Below, one piece after another: positions 43,101 through 53,200 of a stretch of 64,000 nucleotides of DNA. Made by a program: the position numbers and the translations under genes. The DNA is from Henricia sp. BOLD:AAB3569 (taxonomy: Eukaryota > Echinodermata > Asteroidea > Spinulosida > Echinasteridae), in the NCBI GenBank assembly GCA_037783545.1, contig JBBELK010000534.1, forward strand, positions 868,001 through 932,000, given 5' to 3'. Under the pieces are notes generated by a model. That model did not search any database. It was given only the letters and a program-made list of their open reading frames with translations, and was not told the origin of the DNA. Positions within the stretch are counted from its first letter, which is position 1. Each line of letters opens with the position of its first letter.

Positions 43101-46100
43101 ATTGACATTACGAGCACATTGCCCTACTGATATTTAGACTGGGCTATTTATAAGAGACAGAGGCAACTTAAAATGTCAGAACTGTTTTGGAGATGGGCTG
43201 TTAGATGGTAATAATTTGTCATAAAATTAAATAGCATTTTAACAAGATCATGACATTTTGGCAAGTGGTGCCAAAAAAAAACCCAAAACAATATTTTTTT
43301 TAAAATGCAGTTTGCCCTTTTGGGTTTTACAAAAACTATTTATAAATCAAGTCTACTTTGAAGGATCGGTTTTTAGCAAACATGTTTTCCTTCTTGGAAC
43401 ACCCAATTGGGCGTTCTTTCCCCCCCCGGGTGTGAGATATCTTGGGAGCATGCCAATTTGCTCATCGTAAAAAAACAGCTCCATGTTTAATACACAATAC
43501 TATAAATTATGCTAAAACTTGACAACTGTCGGACAGTTTCCCTAATTGAGACAAATTGGGCATGTAAATGAGCTAGCTTTCTGCCAGATTTTGTCGCCCT
43601 TTTACATGTAATTCTCACAACTTAGTAATTGTCATGATTGTTATGCCCTTGTTAAAGACAGATGATTAAAAACAGCATTACATAAGTAAAGAATAGTGTT
43701 GATAAACTGCCTTGTAGAAATTTCACCCACATATATAGATGCAGTATACTTCAGAAAACCTGAAAAATCCATGCATGGTTTTTGTGTTGAATGAATGGGA
43801 GAAAAATCATTTGCAAATGATTTTGTCATAAATAAAAGCACCTTCAGTTGGCAATTTCTCCCACAAAGGTACCATTTTACACAAGTTTTTCTTGTCAACT
43901 TATGAAGTAAAATTTTTGTATAATTGCAAATGATGTAAGTAGCTTTAAAGGCAGTATACATCATTGGTAATCTCGAAAATCAGAAATGTTCACAGATTTA
44001 CGCCTAACTTACACAATATAAACATGATGACCGTAGAAAACTTCCCCTGAAATGGTTTTGTCTGAAGTGCTATAGTCTTTGAGAAATGAGTAAAACAATT
44101 AGTTTTCGTCTCATGAGATGAAAATTCAATTCGCCCCAAAACCATTTCGCCCAAGTGCCATTTCGCCCCAAACCACTTCGCCCGAGTGCCATTTCGCCCC
44201 AAATTACTTCGTCCAAACACTACATCGCCCAAATGCCCCTTCGCCCCAAAACCACTTCGTGCACAGGCCGTGGTTCAGGGCAAAATGGTTCAGGGCGAAG
44301 TGGTTTTGGGGCGAAATGATTGCAAACCCTTTTTTGACTGTTTTCTCAAAAGTTAGACGAAGTACGGAGCTGGTTTTTGCTCAGGTTGGTTTTAATCATG
44401 CATATCTTCAATCACACAGGGGGATAAAACTATTTGTAACAGTTTACCAATCATGTATACTATCTTTAAACCATTTACGTAGGCTGTTGAAACCTGTCGT
44501 TCATACTGTATTTGCGGTGACCGAAGTCCCACTCCCTTTTGTCGGCCCTGACCGCATGACGTCAGCGGAAGGGCGCGCCACCAAAGCTACTTTTAACGTA
44601 AACTCTTAGCGGAAATCCGCGGCTGGCGAGCACGAGACTTGGGTTATCATTCTTCTCTGATACATTTCCTGAGTAACCCCCCCGCCCCCCGGCAAAAATC
44701 TAAGGCGACTCCCGGCATTGGTGTTTTTCAAGGCAAAAAGAGAACTTTTTTCAATTGATGTTCATATAAGCAGCTCTGTATTTAAGCACGAAGCTTACTT
44801 GGGACACTTCAACTGTTTCGTGTATGTATTTTATAAAAACAATACACCCATTTTATTTTGCAGGATTGAGATTTGGATGTGCGGAACCATTCCAAAAACT
44901 AATCTTCATAAAAAAAAATTTAAAAAATTAATATATTATCTAACATTCTTATTCAGGTTAAAATTACTGTTTTTCCTCAGAAGGTATAGAGAAAGAAAAT
45001 AACTCATAAAATAGTTAATTTATATCAAAACTTTGGAAAAGTTTTGGAGGGGAAGGGGCCATCCTATTAGGAAGGGGGTTGTTTTAGTCATGTATCCTCC
45101 ACACAAGCCAGCTGGAGAATTGCTCTCATCAGATTCCCAATTTGGCTGGGAGAGGTCAGAGGTCACAGGATAGAAACATGCACATATCGTGATTAATCAT
45201 GGTGGCAGTTTCATTGATTGACTCTTCATGATATTAATAAGGGAAGGGAGGGTATGCCTCTAGTCTGCTTTAAATCCCAATACAGATATCATCATTTGCA
45301 GTTCCCCAAAATTTTACTTCACAAGTTGACCAGAAAACCCGACTAAAAGTGTCGATAGCAACGGTAACAAACACCACATATTTTGTTTGTCATGTAAGAT
45401 GGTACCTTTGTGGGAGAAATTGCCAACTGAAGGCGTTTTACTTTATTTATTTTTTTTAAGTCTGCAGGCAACTTGTTTAAATTGTTTTTATAGAGTTTTC
45501 TGACGCATAACTTTATGTCCAAAATTTTCGCCTCTACTCCGAGGCCTCTTCAGTATAACTGCACTACATGTATGTGACTGACATCTCTACATGTACAAGG
45601 CAGTTTATCAACATTATTCTTTAGTTTTGTACATGTAATGCTGTTTTTAAAAGTTTTCCAATCATGTATCCATCTTCAAAGAATGCTGGTTCTACCGTAA
45701 AGTAACCAACTGAGAAACCAATGTATTAAAAAATGATTTATAATTTATGTTTTGAGACCTGTCTCGGAATCTTAATTCCATGGATTTTCACGATTTCCTT
45801 AAACCCAGTAGGCCTATGGGGTAAAATTTCTGCATGGTTAGTTTATTGACGTCATTCCTCGTCAGATATATGTAATACCATCATTCCAAGAATTGCTTAA
45901 AAAAAAAATTGCAGACGATTCGCTGGGGATTTCACCATTCAGCTTTGCTAATCTCTAGTTTATGTAAAGTATCATTCCTAATGCACAGCACGCTCTGCGC
46001 AACTACTTCACCGGGTAGACAGAATAGAGTGACTGTCGGTGCGTAAATTTGCCCGTTGCATTATTCCGATCAATGCTGTGAGTTAATTCGGCATGCAGAG

Positions 46101-49100
46101 ACCCTGGCGAACTAATACCCAGGTGCCGGATATGACGTGCAATGTACGTGAGCTGGGGGCTCTTACCTATCGTGGGATCGTGGTACTCGAGAAAGCTGTG
46201 CGTCACAAACTGTAGCGTCAGCGCTGTAGGAAAAACGAGAGAGAAAACAAAAACACTTTGATAAGCTGTCCACCTGTCAGTTACAATTTACATGTGTACG
46301 TGGAATTAATCCTTGCTGGTCAAATTCGTTTCTTAAAGGAGTGCGTCCGGATCACATTTTTTAACCCCTTATTTTTCCCATGGATGCTGAGATTTTGATA
46401 CCATTTGCCATATTTTTCTCATTACCATTCTGAAATTTTGCGTTCTCAATCCTTATATTTTTAAGGATATCATAAAAAAACCACCGATGTTTTGTAAACT
46501 AAATTATGTGGTTCCATATAATTACACCAGCCTTTTTGCTTCCACATTCAAATTGGAGATTGCAAATTTCCTGTTTTCTTTCCATGGATAGTATTTTGGG
46601 GAGGTACATGTACATATATTTTATATGATTGTTGGGTTTAAACGAAATCCATTTTCTGGAAGGGAAGAGGAAACACTCGCAGAAGGTTGTTTAGGTCTCA
46701 AGGATATCACCAGAAATCAGGCCTCGCTGTTATGAAAACAAGTGGTAGGTCACTCCAGCCTTAGCCAACTTGAGGGGCACCACGGCCAACTTTGTTCCAA
46801 TTTTTACTAAACGTCTGTCCGCATTGGACTTTTTTTGTGGAAAACTTACAGAGTCGATGGGTACTTTTGCCATTTTAAGTCCAATGCGGACAGCCCAGGA
46901 CGTTTTCCTCTCAGTAACTTTTCCCGAGTCCAGCGGTTACTTTTCCTGCCCAGGAAAATTGACCAGGGAACTTTTCCTGAGACGATAAGTCCAATGCAGA
47001 CACATGGAGTTGGTAAAAGCACTCTGGAAGCATACATCCGAGCCGTGAAGGTCATATTGCACAAAAGACACTGCGCATGCTCTCCCACGGTCTTGGTAAA
47101 ATTTTCCCGTGTCAAAACAGTATAAATGCGGACAGTGTAAAATTTAGCAATTTTTCATTTTACCATAGTCTCGAAAAGCAAGTCCTTTAGATGCGGACAC
47201 GGCTTTTTGAAATTTTGGAGGATAGGGCATGCTGGCCAAGTTACTCTTAGTCTTAGAAGGAGCTTCGGGCCAACTCAGCAGGGCTTGAGGCCACTGGCCT
47301 TGGTGAATGTTTAAGCCTGCTAAAATTGTGGCAAAATTTGTTAAAAAGTTGCACATGGAGGCAGTCCTCCTTAAAAAAAAAAAAAATAAGCTTTTTTTTT
47401 TTAAGGAGAACAAAAACCAATACAATTCTATACAGTCATAAAGTCGGGAGAAAAACCGGTACAACACAGAAAAAATGTACATAGAAGAAAAAACATCATC
47501 AAAATAACCTCCCAGCACCCCATCTCAATAATTTAAAACCAAAAAACCCTTGCCATGTAGTCAACAACAAAAACAAAAAAGCACGATGACGCACACACAC
47601 ACAAGAAATGGTTGCCATGCCAACAGCGGCATCAGAGACACAAATCGAATTTGCGAGATTCGCCACCCCTGGGGAAACGAGCAGGCACTTTGGTCGCTGC
47701 TACTCGGAGGCCAAGAAAATCTCGCTAAATTGGTGCAAAAACAAACATCAACTGAAACGACAGCCGCTAGCAAATCGATTGTTGTTTTTCTTCATAATAT
47801 AATGTATCTTCTTCACCATGATTTTTTTTAACCCGAGCTCAATAAAGCTACATGTAATGTAAAGACATCAAAAAAATAATGGAGAAATGCATTTTATGTC
47901 ATGCAAGCCTTTACATTAATATTTTGATGTCAACTTTAATAAATACAAAAGAAATTTTTAGAATTTGATGAAACTGAAAATTTGCGTATCTTTTGTTTCA
48001 CTTGAGGTGATATTTTCATAATTGAAGATGAATTTATATACATGTGTGTGCGCACACATTTATTTAATAAAGTAGGCTCCTGACTACTATGGCTTCATTG
48101 TCTGTGCGGTACATCCAGGGAACCAGCCTGAAGAGAACAATGGCTTCACACAATTTCTTGTATGGACACAGTTTTTCATTGTTTTCCCAGAATGTAGTAC
48201 ATTGGTTGGTTTCTGTTGTGTATACGCCTTCTCAATCACGTGAAGATAATGTCATATTTAAAATCCTGCAATCAATTCCTGAGAATATTAACAGTTGCAA
48301 AAGTGTATTTGCAGATATCCAGGGTATTTATAATCAAAACTAGGCGGAGTCATATTATCAGTACAAAGAACTGACACTGAAACCATTGTGGATCTTCACA
48401 CAATGGGGTCCCTGGCAGGTGCACTGTACAGTACTATATACATGTTTGCCTTTTGACATGTCCTTGTCCTCTGTTGTGTGTAATGGGTACCTGTATGTTG
48501 TGGTTACTGCAAACAAAGACATGTTAGGGATACTCAGCATTCCTTATGGGTGGAGCTCTAATACATGTACATGTACCTTTGCACTCAATTTATAAAAAGA
48601 TCTGGGGCCAATTTCACGAAGCCTGTCAAATATAGCACCCATTTTCTGATTAAGCTGCACTCTCTCCATTTCATAAAACTCATTCTCTGCTGGAGCACCT
48701 TGCAAACCAAACCGCATGCTGAGCTACCGTTTTTTTGGCTAATCGGACGACATTATTTTTCGTCACCATACTCGGCAAAATACGAGATGTATATTCCAAC
48801 AGATACATAACGGGGACATAATCATCAAAATACAATGTACATAACAGATACATAATAATCAAAATGTACATTTACTGTATTTGAAAATGTTGACGTTGAC
48901 ATTTAATATAAGCAAAGCAGACGATGAACACGTTCAAAGAAAACAGATGACAGCGTTGGGCATACATACTGTACGATCATTCTCTTCACGTGCTTACCGG
49001 TACATGTACACAAAAATGTAGATAACACCAAGCTTTATGAATTAGGCTCTTGTCTAAGCGAATGTTCGTGCTATGCTTAATCCCAAATAGTTAACGTAGA

Positions 49101-52100
49101 AAAATTCCTGCCTACCACTGGTTGGATTATTTCTTTTTCCCATGGGTTTTATGAAATTGGGCGGAGGCCTTTATAATTTAGTTTTTCTGACCTGTGCAAA
49201 AATATGTTGTAACACCCATTAAACACACTCCATCACAACAGTACACTATTGTCTATTGTGTCGTGTCGGGCTGGGACAAAGGATTTGACGCTACTCCACC
49301 CAAACGTGCAGTGCCGAAGTGGGGCAGAGTTTAAAGGCCCATCGATTGTGCAGTGATCTAAAATTTTACTTCATGAGTTGACAAGAAAACAAACAAACAA
49401 TGATATAGCAATGGTAACAATCACCATATGGGTGCCACACCCAAAACGCACGGTGTGTATCCTCGATCTTCCATAATCTGCGCAACTTACGCTTATGCAC
49501 GCGCGCGCGCATTGGCCGGCAAACATTAAGGTGAGTGCGTAGAAATAGGACCGCGTGGATTTAGGGGTTCTGACGATATATCTTTAAATTTCAAATCTGT
49601 GCGTTTGACATGGGTCAAGCTGTCAATGCCCCCCATGAACTACACTCACAAATGTGTCATTATGAAGTCATTCTAATCGGACAAATAACACCATTTAGTC
49701 ATTATAAACACTCAGGTAAATTGGCAGTTTAGAAACTGTATTGTGTTTCTGTGAGTCAGTATAGTGTCACCATAGTGAACAATGTGTGGTGTACTGACAT
49801 TCCTTTGCGGACAGTAAACACAACCTGAATAGTATTTAGTTGCAGAGTTCAGTGGTTGGCAGTTTAGACAGTACGGTTCAGGTCAATGTCCCAGGTTGTC
49901 AGAGTGTATTAAAGGTATATTTTGCGCCGATTTCCCCCAGAATTGTTAAACATGTACATGTACCGGTACCTTTAATTTTAAAAATGTGTTTTCTTCCTCC
50001 ATGGTGCATGTTCCTGTACAGTATACTTTATGTAGTAAAGTATAAATATCTTTTAAAATTCATAAACAGATGATGTCATCATGACATCACCATGTAACTT
50101 GGTACAATGCATGTTGGTCACACTAAAGCACATATCAAGTTTTTATAGGTCATTTGGAGCAATCTTTCAAGATTTTTTTTTTACTTTTTAATAAAATTAT
50201 CATGACGTCAACTTTTTGTTAAAATATGTTCTAGCCCATGTCGTAACGAGTTCAGCACTCAAAATTTGAGCTCGATACATGTAGGCCTTTCTGCTCTAAT
50301 GTACGTGTGTTGGTCTCAATTGAACAGGATTTTTATTACAATTCGAGCTGCAAAATGACCTGATGAAACTGGCCAAGTTTTCTTCTGTCAAAGCTGTTGG
50401 AACTTGCACTGTACTGAAGGGATTCTGTGTAACTTGGGACACCAGAACCGCACACTACATAAACAAGTTGCATATGGGACAGATGTCGGCAGCATAGAAA
50501 ATAGAAGTTGCTGTTCTCTATCAAGTGAATACCACAACTGAAGTGATGAGTTTTTGGGAAAAGAGATTCTGTTCAGTTCACAAAAAAACTCCAAATTGTA
50601 CTTTTGGACCATCTGTTCAAACAGAATTTGCAACAATTTCGCGGAAACTTTTGATCACCCAAAATTGACTATTTCTGGCAGAATGTGCATAATACACACA
50701 AACCTTTAAAAATAATAGCTTGGGAAATCCAAACATTTCCACAGGATGAAAAGGAAGTTATTACACTTTGTGTCAGGATGTGTTACAATGCACAGGATAT
50801 GCCACTGGAAGTACACAACTGTTATCTAAGGTTCACCCTGGTTCTGTTCACCCACATTTTAGCACATGTACATGTAGTGCACGTACAACATAAAAGATAG
50901 AGTACATGATTGGTAAACTGTTTAAAACGGCGTTATTTCCACCCGTGACTAAAATCGTATGTTGATCAATCTGCCTTGTACATGTAGAAATTTCAGCCAC
51001 GGCAATACTGCAGAAAATCTGAAAAATCCTTGCATGTTGTCTGCTGACAACTTTTTTTTTTTTTTTAAAGCACCTTCAGTTGGCAATTTCTAACACAATT
51101 TTACACGGGGAATAAAAAATCATGTGAAATTTGTAACCATTGCTACATGTACCTAGTCCGAGTGCCTCTGACGTTCATCTCCGAGTGTACGTCAGAGACT
51201 ATGACAGACCATATTATTTCAGGAACATATTGGACGGCAAACATGCGATTTATTTCGCTTTTTAGAAACTTCCAATATGTTCCTTAATATGTTCCTTTAA
51301 AAATACGGTCTGTCATAGTCTCTGACGCTCACCTGGCATGCCTGGAGGTGAGCGTCAGAGACACTCGGACTAATTGCTTCCAACACTTTCAGTCGGCTTT
51401 TTCTTGTCAACTTGTTAAGATTTTTTTTGTGGATCGTATGTAAAGTTCTGCAAATGTTGTATTTGAGGCCTCAATGATGTTTATTGAAGTGAATATTTTC
51501 ATGTTGACCCTACACATCCTGTGTCCAAGAGACCATTGAACTAAACTCCGGTCTTTAACGTCCTGATATTTTAATACTGTTCATTTTTCACGGTCATTAA
51601 GCCAAAAACACAGTGTCCCGGGCAGGAAGACAGGCTAGACAATTGAACGGAAGGTCATTTCAAGTGTTCGTTTGAATACAATGCCCAAAGAAAAATGAAA
51701 GAATTGAGTAGTTGAACCTTCAAGTTTTCATCACTCCTAAAGGGTGTGGGTAATTTGCGGAACTGCGGAACATTGCGGAACTCTCAGATATGACACAAGA
51801 TTGTGCTATGAAGAATATTTGTTTCTCTCGGGACATTCCTGCAACCTTCTAGCACCCTCGTCCCTGCAATAATGTAAATCTGGCATTCACATAAATGTAA
51901 AAAGCACGATTCTTGAGTTTGCTAAACATCTGTGCGCCAACCGAACATCCCCTAAATAAATCGGGCGGAAAGTGTTTTGATGGGAATTACGATACATGCT
52001 TTTATTTTGACACGTACCGGTATTGGTAGATAATAAGATGTATTCTTGTTTTATTGTGTACCTTGTTGGTAACAATCTTTTTGTTTGCTATTTTGGCAAG

Positions 52101-53070
52101 GTTCTGCAAAGTTCCGTAAGTTCTGCAAAATACCAATTGCCCTCCTAAATTTGGGTCCTGCACTGAATTTCTATGTGCCCTTTGCTTACATGTAAATATG
52201 TCATTAAGGAAAAATAGCCAATCAACGTTTCAATTCATACAAAAATAAAGCATAATTGCAGAATATCCTGCAACTCCCGGCCCAAGTTGCATTCGTTAGA
52301 CTTTGTGGCTGTGGAAGATTGTTTTATATAGGGAAGTACGGTTCGATAACCAGTCGATGAACAACGAGGCATGCGCACTAAGGTAATTTTCGAGTTGCGA
52401 GGTATTCTGCAATTGTGCAAAATATAAATCATGCCAGACACAAATTTGGAAAAAAACAATTTTCATATGTTTTGCAAAAACAGGAACAACAGCATTACAT
52501 AACTAAATAATAATGTTGATAAACTGCCTTGTATAAATTTCAGCCACATGGATGCAGTATTAAATAGGCCTACTTCAGAAAACCTGAAAAATCCATTCAT
52601 GGTTTTTGTGTTTAAATGAATGGTAAAAAAGTTGCCTGCAGACAACTTTTTTAAAAATCCAACTTCAGTTGCCAAAAAAACAATCATGTGGTCATGTTAC
52701 CATTGTATGCTATCAACACCTTTAGTAGGGTTTTTCTTGTCAACTCGTGAAGTAAAATTTTGGGTTAGGCCTACTGCAAACGTTGTAAACTAGGGGCTAT
52801 ATAAACACAAGCGCAATATAAACACAATGTACACTACCCGGTAGCAATGCTAGCTACGTAGTGTATTTCCATCGAAGTCAACAAAAACAAACATCTAAAC
52901 TTACCACTTTTTCCAACGCCACCTTGGCCCAACAACACAATCTTGTAAACTCTCATTCCTGACTTGGTCATGACTGCTCCTTCCATAGAAGACTGCGACG
53001 GCTGATCTAGCTCTCTCGAGTGACGACCTGGGGACAAAACCCTTTTAGTTTCGGATGAAGAATCACTCAT
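33885..53070 (-). CDS. Ric: Ric/RIT-type Ras-like small GTPase (complete, 5 exons, 242 aa)
   Basis: It is a plasma-membrane-associated Ras-family GTPase that binds and hydrolyses GTP in growth and stress signalling; fly Ric and vertebrate RIT1/RIT2 are the known relatives. Exons in transcript order are 53070-52905, 46223-46167, 41332-41259, 35336-35145 and 34124-33885, and all phases fit. Seen: P-loop GQGGVGKS (48-55), effector HDPTIEDAY (70-78), DTAGQ (95-99), NKYD (154-157), ETSA (182-185). YQQQAVID and [17 protein letters not shown] are close to remembered fly Ric, and the HDPTIEDAY effector loop is the RIT type. The C-terminus is basic ([12 protein letters not shown]) with no CAAX box, as in the RIT/Ric group, which attaches to membrane through basic residues. 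The start chosen is the first Met after which the family aligns; Met 29, 34 or 39 are alternatives. Assignment is by recall. Confidence 0.93.
34318..34495. repeat. dispersed repeat, family J copy 1
   Basis: tacatggtgcatgccattgg, cgtgcaccacatagcaacaa and ttgtctggtcaagtag match, inverted, 60578-60740. Confidence 0.55.
34608..34965. repeat. three-copy tandem repeat of about 130 bp in Ric intron 4
   Basis: Three successive units share agaagcacattgaaaatgac, tcagaacctgcca, ttttcaacaaacacaaaatg in the same order. The units start near 34608, 34735 and 34868. The last unit ends 180 bases before exon 4. Confidence 0.85.
35145..35336 (-). CDS. Ric: Ric exon 4
   Basis: Acceptor cttcccgcag, donor GCG|gtgagt on the - strand. 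It encodes [39 protein letters not shown] and [15 protein letters not shown] (G4 motif NKYD). It is 64 codons, phase 0 at both ends. This is the most conserved exon and contains the switch II helix. Confidence 0.96.
35836..35925. mobile_element. hairpin MITE, caactaacaat type, copy 2
   Basis: ctatgagctacaatggaaat, tgggcacaaactattgtta pairs with taacaatggtgtgagccaaa, tttccattgttagttgctca, tag. Homologous to 20990-21086. Confidence 0.82.
36878..37222 (-). mobile_element. retrotransposed insert with 15-bp target duplication
   Basis: gaaagctgattttga occurs exactly at 36863-36877 and 37223-37237, bracketing a 345-bp insert. On the - strand it ends ggcgttaaaccacaaactca followed by (CTCA)n, a microsatellite tail like those of LINEs and their SINEs. 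A - strand frame near 37085-37215 ([13 protein letters not shown]) may be a fossil coding end. It lies in Ric intron 3. I recall similar ggcgtaaaac...(CTCA)n tails in mollusc repeats. Confidence 0.85.
37309..37610 (+). repeat. 33-bp minisatellite (cttgctctccaagacttggg)
   Basis: About nine units of gagacttgctctccaagact, tgggacttgaatc occur in tandem. Stray units continue at 37811-37855 and 38390-38410, beyond two inserted MITEs, so the original array was longer. All reading frames across it are repeat ORFs. Confidence 0.92.
37619..37803. mobile_element. MITE T inserted in the minisatellite
   Basis: tgcaagatatgagaccgagt, gactctc at the left pairs with gagagtcactcggtctcatc, ttgca at the right. 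The element is about 185 bp and C/G-rich next to the ends. Confidence 0.82.
37856..38389. mobile_element. MITE U, ggggcggattgcaat ends
   Basis: ggggcggattgcaata at the left and tattgcaatccgcccc at the right. The 534-bp interior is packed with ctaagaccggtc / gaccggtcttag words in both orientations. The minisatellite word gagac...tgctgtccaaga is broken by it. Confidence 0.88.
38680..38960. other. unique intronic stretch, possible regulatory element
   Basis: It is not matched by any family here. It contains gacatcaattacgcccaatt, cctaattggg, gactgacgtccca and ttcaattaagag. The role is inferred only from its non-repetitive character. Confidence 0.25.
39540..39580. repeat. C-rich tract
   Basis: ccccccaccctcccccccac-type low complexity, intronic in Ric. 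Confidence 0.6.
39930..39968 (+). repeat. 19-bp direct duplication
   Basis: ctcgagacgcacgtta occurs twice head to tail. Confidence 0.85.
40023..40170. mobile_element. MITE Q2 (older copy)
   Basis: ctgtatcgaatagctgcaat at the left and atggcagctattcgatacgg, tctatac at the right, with the same length and order as Q1 but diverged. Confidence 0.75.
40800..40978 (-). mobile_element. tRNA-derived SINE (inverted)
   Basis: On the - strand ttgtggccgagtggtgtgg (box A-like) and ttatgggttcaaatccagc (box B-like) stand about 50 bases apart. They are followed by ggatttaaatataaatgggt, acctgtgagggtag. Confidence 0.6.
41259..41332 (-). CDS. Ric: Ric exon 3
   Basis: Acceptor tctgttaacag type (gttaacag) and donor CAG|gtgggt on the - strand. 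It encodes [20 protein letters not shown] then TAGQ: the second half of the effector loop and the G3 motif. The G from exon 2 plus AA gives the Glu of the IED motif. Confidence 0.95.
41461..41510. repeat. poly-G tract (two runs)
   Basis: Runs of 12 and about 19 G are separated by aggt. On the sense strand of Ric this is poly-C, and the + strand could form quadruplexes. A partner C-run of about 30 is at 41888-41918. Confidence 0.85.
41888..41918. repeat. poly-C tract of about 30
   Basis: An almost pure C run, intronic in Ric, so on the transcribed sense strand it is poly-G. Exact length is unreliable in any assembly. Confidence 0.85.
41943..42060. repeat. family G repeat, copy 3
   Basis: gcacagggaaatagttcact, tctagacccagtaaccttgg, caacacacaaagggtcacgt. 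Confidence 0.65.
42065..42500. repeat. inverted repeat, ggggtcgaaat ends
   Basis: caggggtcgaaatcaacact at 42062 and aatttcgacccctgtagtac at 42488 are inverted. Inside, ctggtcctgtggtcc / ggaccaccaaattt, aggaccagtaga words also pair. It is probably another MITE of about 440 bp in Ric intron 2/3 territory. Confidence 0.65.
43653..43948 (+). mobile_element. TTAA MITE, family B copy, sharing a TTAA with A5
   Basis: It starts ttaaagacagatgattaaaa and ends aattgcaaatgatgtaagta, gctttaa. The final TTAA (43945-43948) is also the left border of A5, so the two elements are back to back on one target site. Confidence 0.8.
43945..44469 (+). mobile_element. TTAA MITE, family A copy 5 (full length)
   Basis: 525 bp from ttaaaggcagtatacatcat to accaatcatgtatactatct, ttaa. 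Order: left end, tcgtctcatgagatga palindrome, alternating cgccccaaaccacttcgccc tract, cgtgcacaggccgtggttca, inverse tract, ggttttaatcatgcatatct, right end. The 163-codon frame across it is a repeat ORF. Confidence 0.9.
44470..45260. other. Ric intron 2, unassigned
   Basis: No exon or repeat ends can be supported. cttttgtcggccctgaccgc and neighbours are GC-richer than the flanks. Confidence 0.4.
45266..45680 (-). mobile_element. TTAA MITE, family B copy (inverted)
   Basis: From ttaaatcccaatacagatat, catcatttgcagttcccc through gtgtcgatagcaacggtaac and ggcagtttatcaacattatt to ttttccaatcatgtatccat, cttcaaag. Confidence 0.78.
46167..46223 (-). CDS. Ric: Ric exon 2
   Basis: 57 bp. Acceptor tttttcctacag and donor ATAG|gtaaga on the - strand. 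It encodes [18 protein letters not shown]: the helix after the P-loop and the first half of the effector loop, including the Thr that contacts Mg (T73). RIT proteins share HDPTIEDAY. Confidence 0.95.
46334..46660 (-). mobile_element. TTAA MITE, family D copy 4 (inverted)
   Basis: cttaaaggagtgcgtccgga, tcacattt begins it. Then come gataccatttgccatatttt, accgatgttttgtaaact and attttggggaggtac, ending in cgaaatccattttctgg. It sits 111 bases upstream (transcript sense) of exon 2. Confidence 0.75.
46760..47200. repeat. repeat with tccaatgcggacag words
   Basis: ccgcattggact / agtccaatgcggacag and later aatgcagacaca, aatgcggacagt, atgcggacacgg recur within 400 bases in both orientations, suggesting an inverted-end element. 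Its borders are uncertain. Confidence 0.5.
47372..47408. repeat. A/T hairpin
   Basis: ccttaaaaaaaaaaaaaa, taagc, ttttttttttttaagg. Confidence 0.8.
47550..49330. other. Ric intron 1, unassigned
   Basis: No exon is supported. A stretch 48602-49170 is bracketed by ggggccaatttcacgaagcc and gggttttatgaaattgggcg. These look like the ends of a larger relative of family AG of about 570 bp, though its interior has no recognised coding sequence. Confidence 0.35.
49335..49435 (-). mobile_element. family B end fragment
   Basis: taaaggcccatcgattgtgc, agttgacaagaaaac, tatagcaatggtaac. Confidence 0.6.
49440..50890. other. Ric intron 1, unassigned
   Basis: It contains a gcgcgcgcgc run at 49500 and AT-rich DNA. 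Reading frames up to 82 codons carry no recognised motif. Confidence 0.4.
50895..51480 (+). mobile_element. family B copy split by MITE W
   Basis: taaaagatagagtacatgat, tggtaaactg begins it. The middle carries ctgccttgtacatgtagaaa and gcaccttcagttggcaattt. After W it resumes ttccaacactttcagtcggc, tttttcttgtcaact. Confidence 0.72.
51153..51372. mobile_element. MITE W, tagtccgagtg ends
   Basis: tagtccgagtgcctctgacg pairs with cgtcagagacactcggacta, and a second inner pair gtcagagactatgacagacc / ggtctgtcatagtctctgac extends the stem. About 220 bp, nested in family B. Confidence 0.87.
51490..52460. other. Ric intron 1, unassigned
   Basis: gcggaactgcggaacattgc (51761) is a small direct repeat. 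tgcagaatatcctgcaactc (52257) and gaggtattctgcaattgtgc (52399) are inverted, so 52250-52420 may be one more MITE. No exon is supported. Confidence 0.4.
52463..52795 (+). mobile_element. family B copy
   Basis: aacaacagcattacataact, aaataataatgttgataaac, tgccttgta ... gtcaactcgtgaagtaaaat, tttgggtt. It lies within the first intron, ending about 110 bases from exon 1. Confidence 0.75.
52905..53070 (-). CDS. Ric: Ric exon 1 (start codon exon)
   Basis: The ATG at 53070 (context aaaaaaATGAGT) starts a Ser-rich N-terminus of about 40 residues ([20 protein letters not shown]...), then [15 protein letters not shown], the first strand and P-loop. Donor AGTG|gtaagt. The frame is open further upstream without homology, so this Met is preferred but not proven. 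Confidence 0.9.
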
Positions 53071-53200
53071 TTTTTTGTCTAGAGTCGACGACTCATATGC
53101 ACTAATTCTGCATACTGTATGCAGTATGCACACTGCGCTGAGCTGCTCCAGTGCGCATGCGCTGCACGTGAGGGCGCTGAATCTCGCACCCACGTTATTT
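53071..53200 (-). promoter_or_regulatory. candidate Ric promoter / 5' UTR: NRF-1-like site and E-box
   Basis: gcgcatgcgc (53153-53162) is the canonical NRF-1 palindrome, and cacgtg (53165-53170) an E-box three bases away. An 8-bp-arm inverted repeat (gcatactg / cagtatgc, 53110-53129) lies nearer the ATG. All are within 100 bases upstream of the start codon. No TATA box is evident. Confidence 0.5.

Noticed and set aside
44118..44609. 163-codon + strand frame
   Set aside because: Spans the full-length A5 MITE; same peptide words appear in the other A copies.
47608..47802. GC-richer 64-codon frame as a possible extra exon
   Set aside because: No recognised motif, and a long frame exists on the opposite strand as well; no convincing splice pair.
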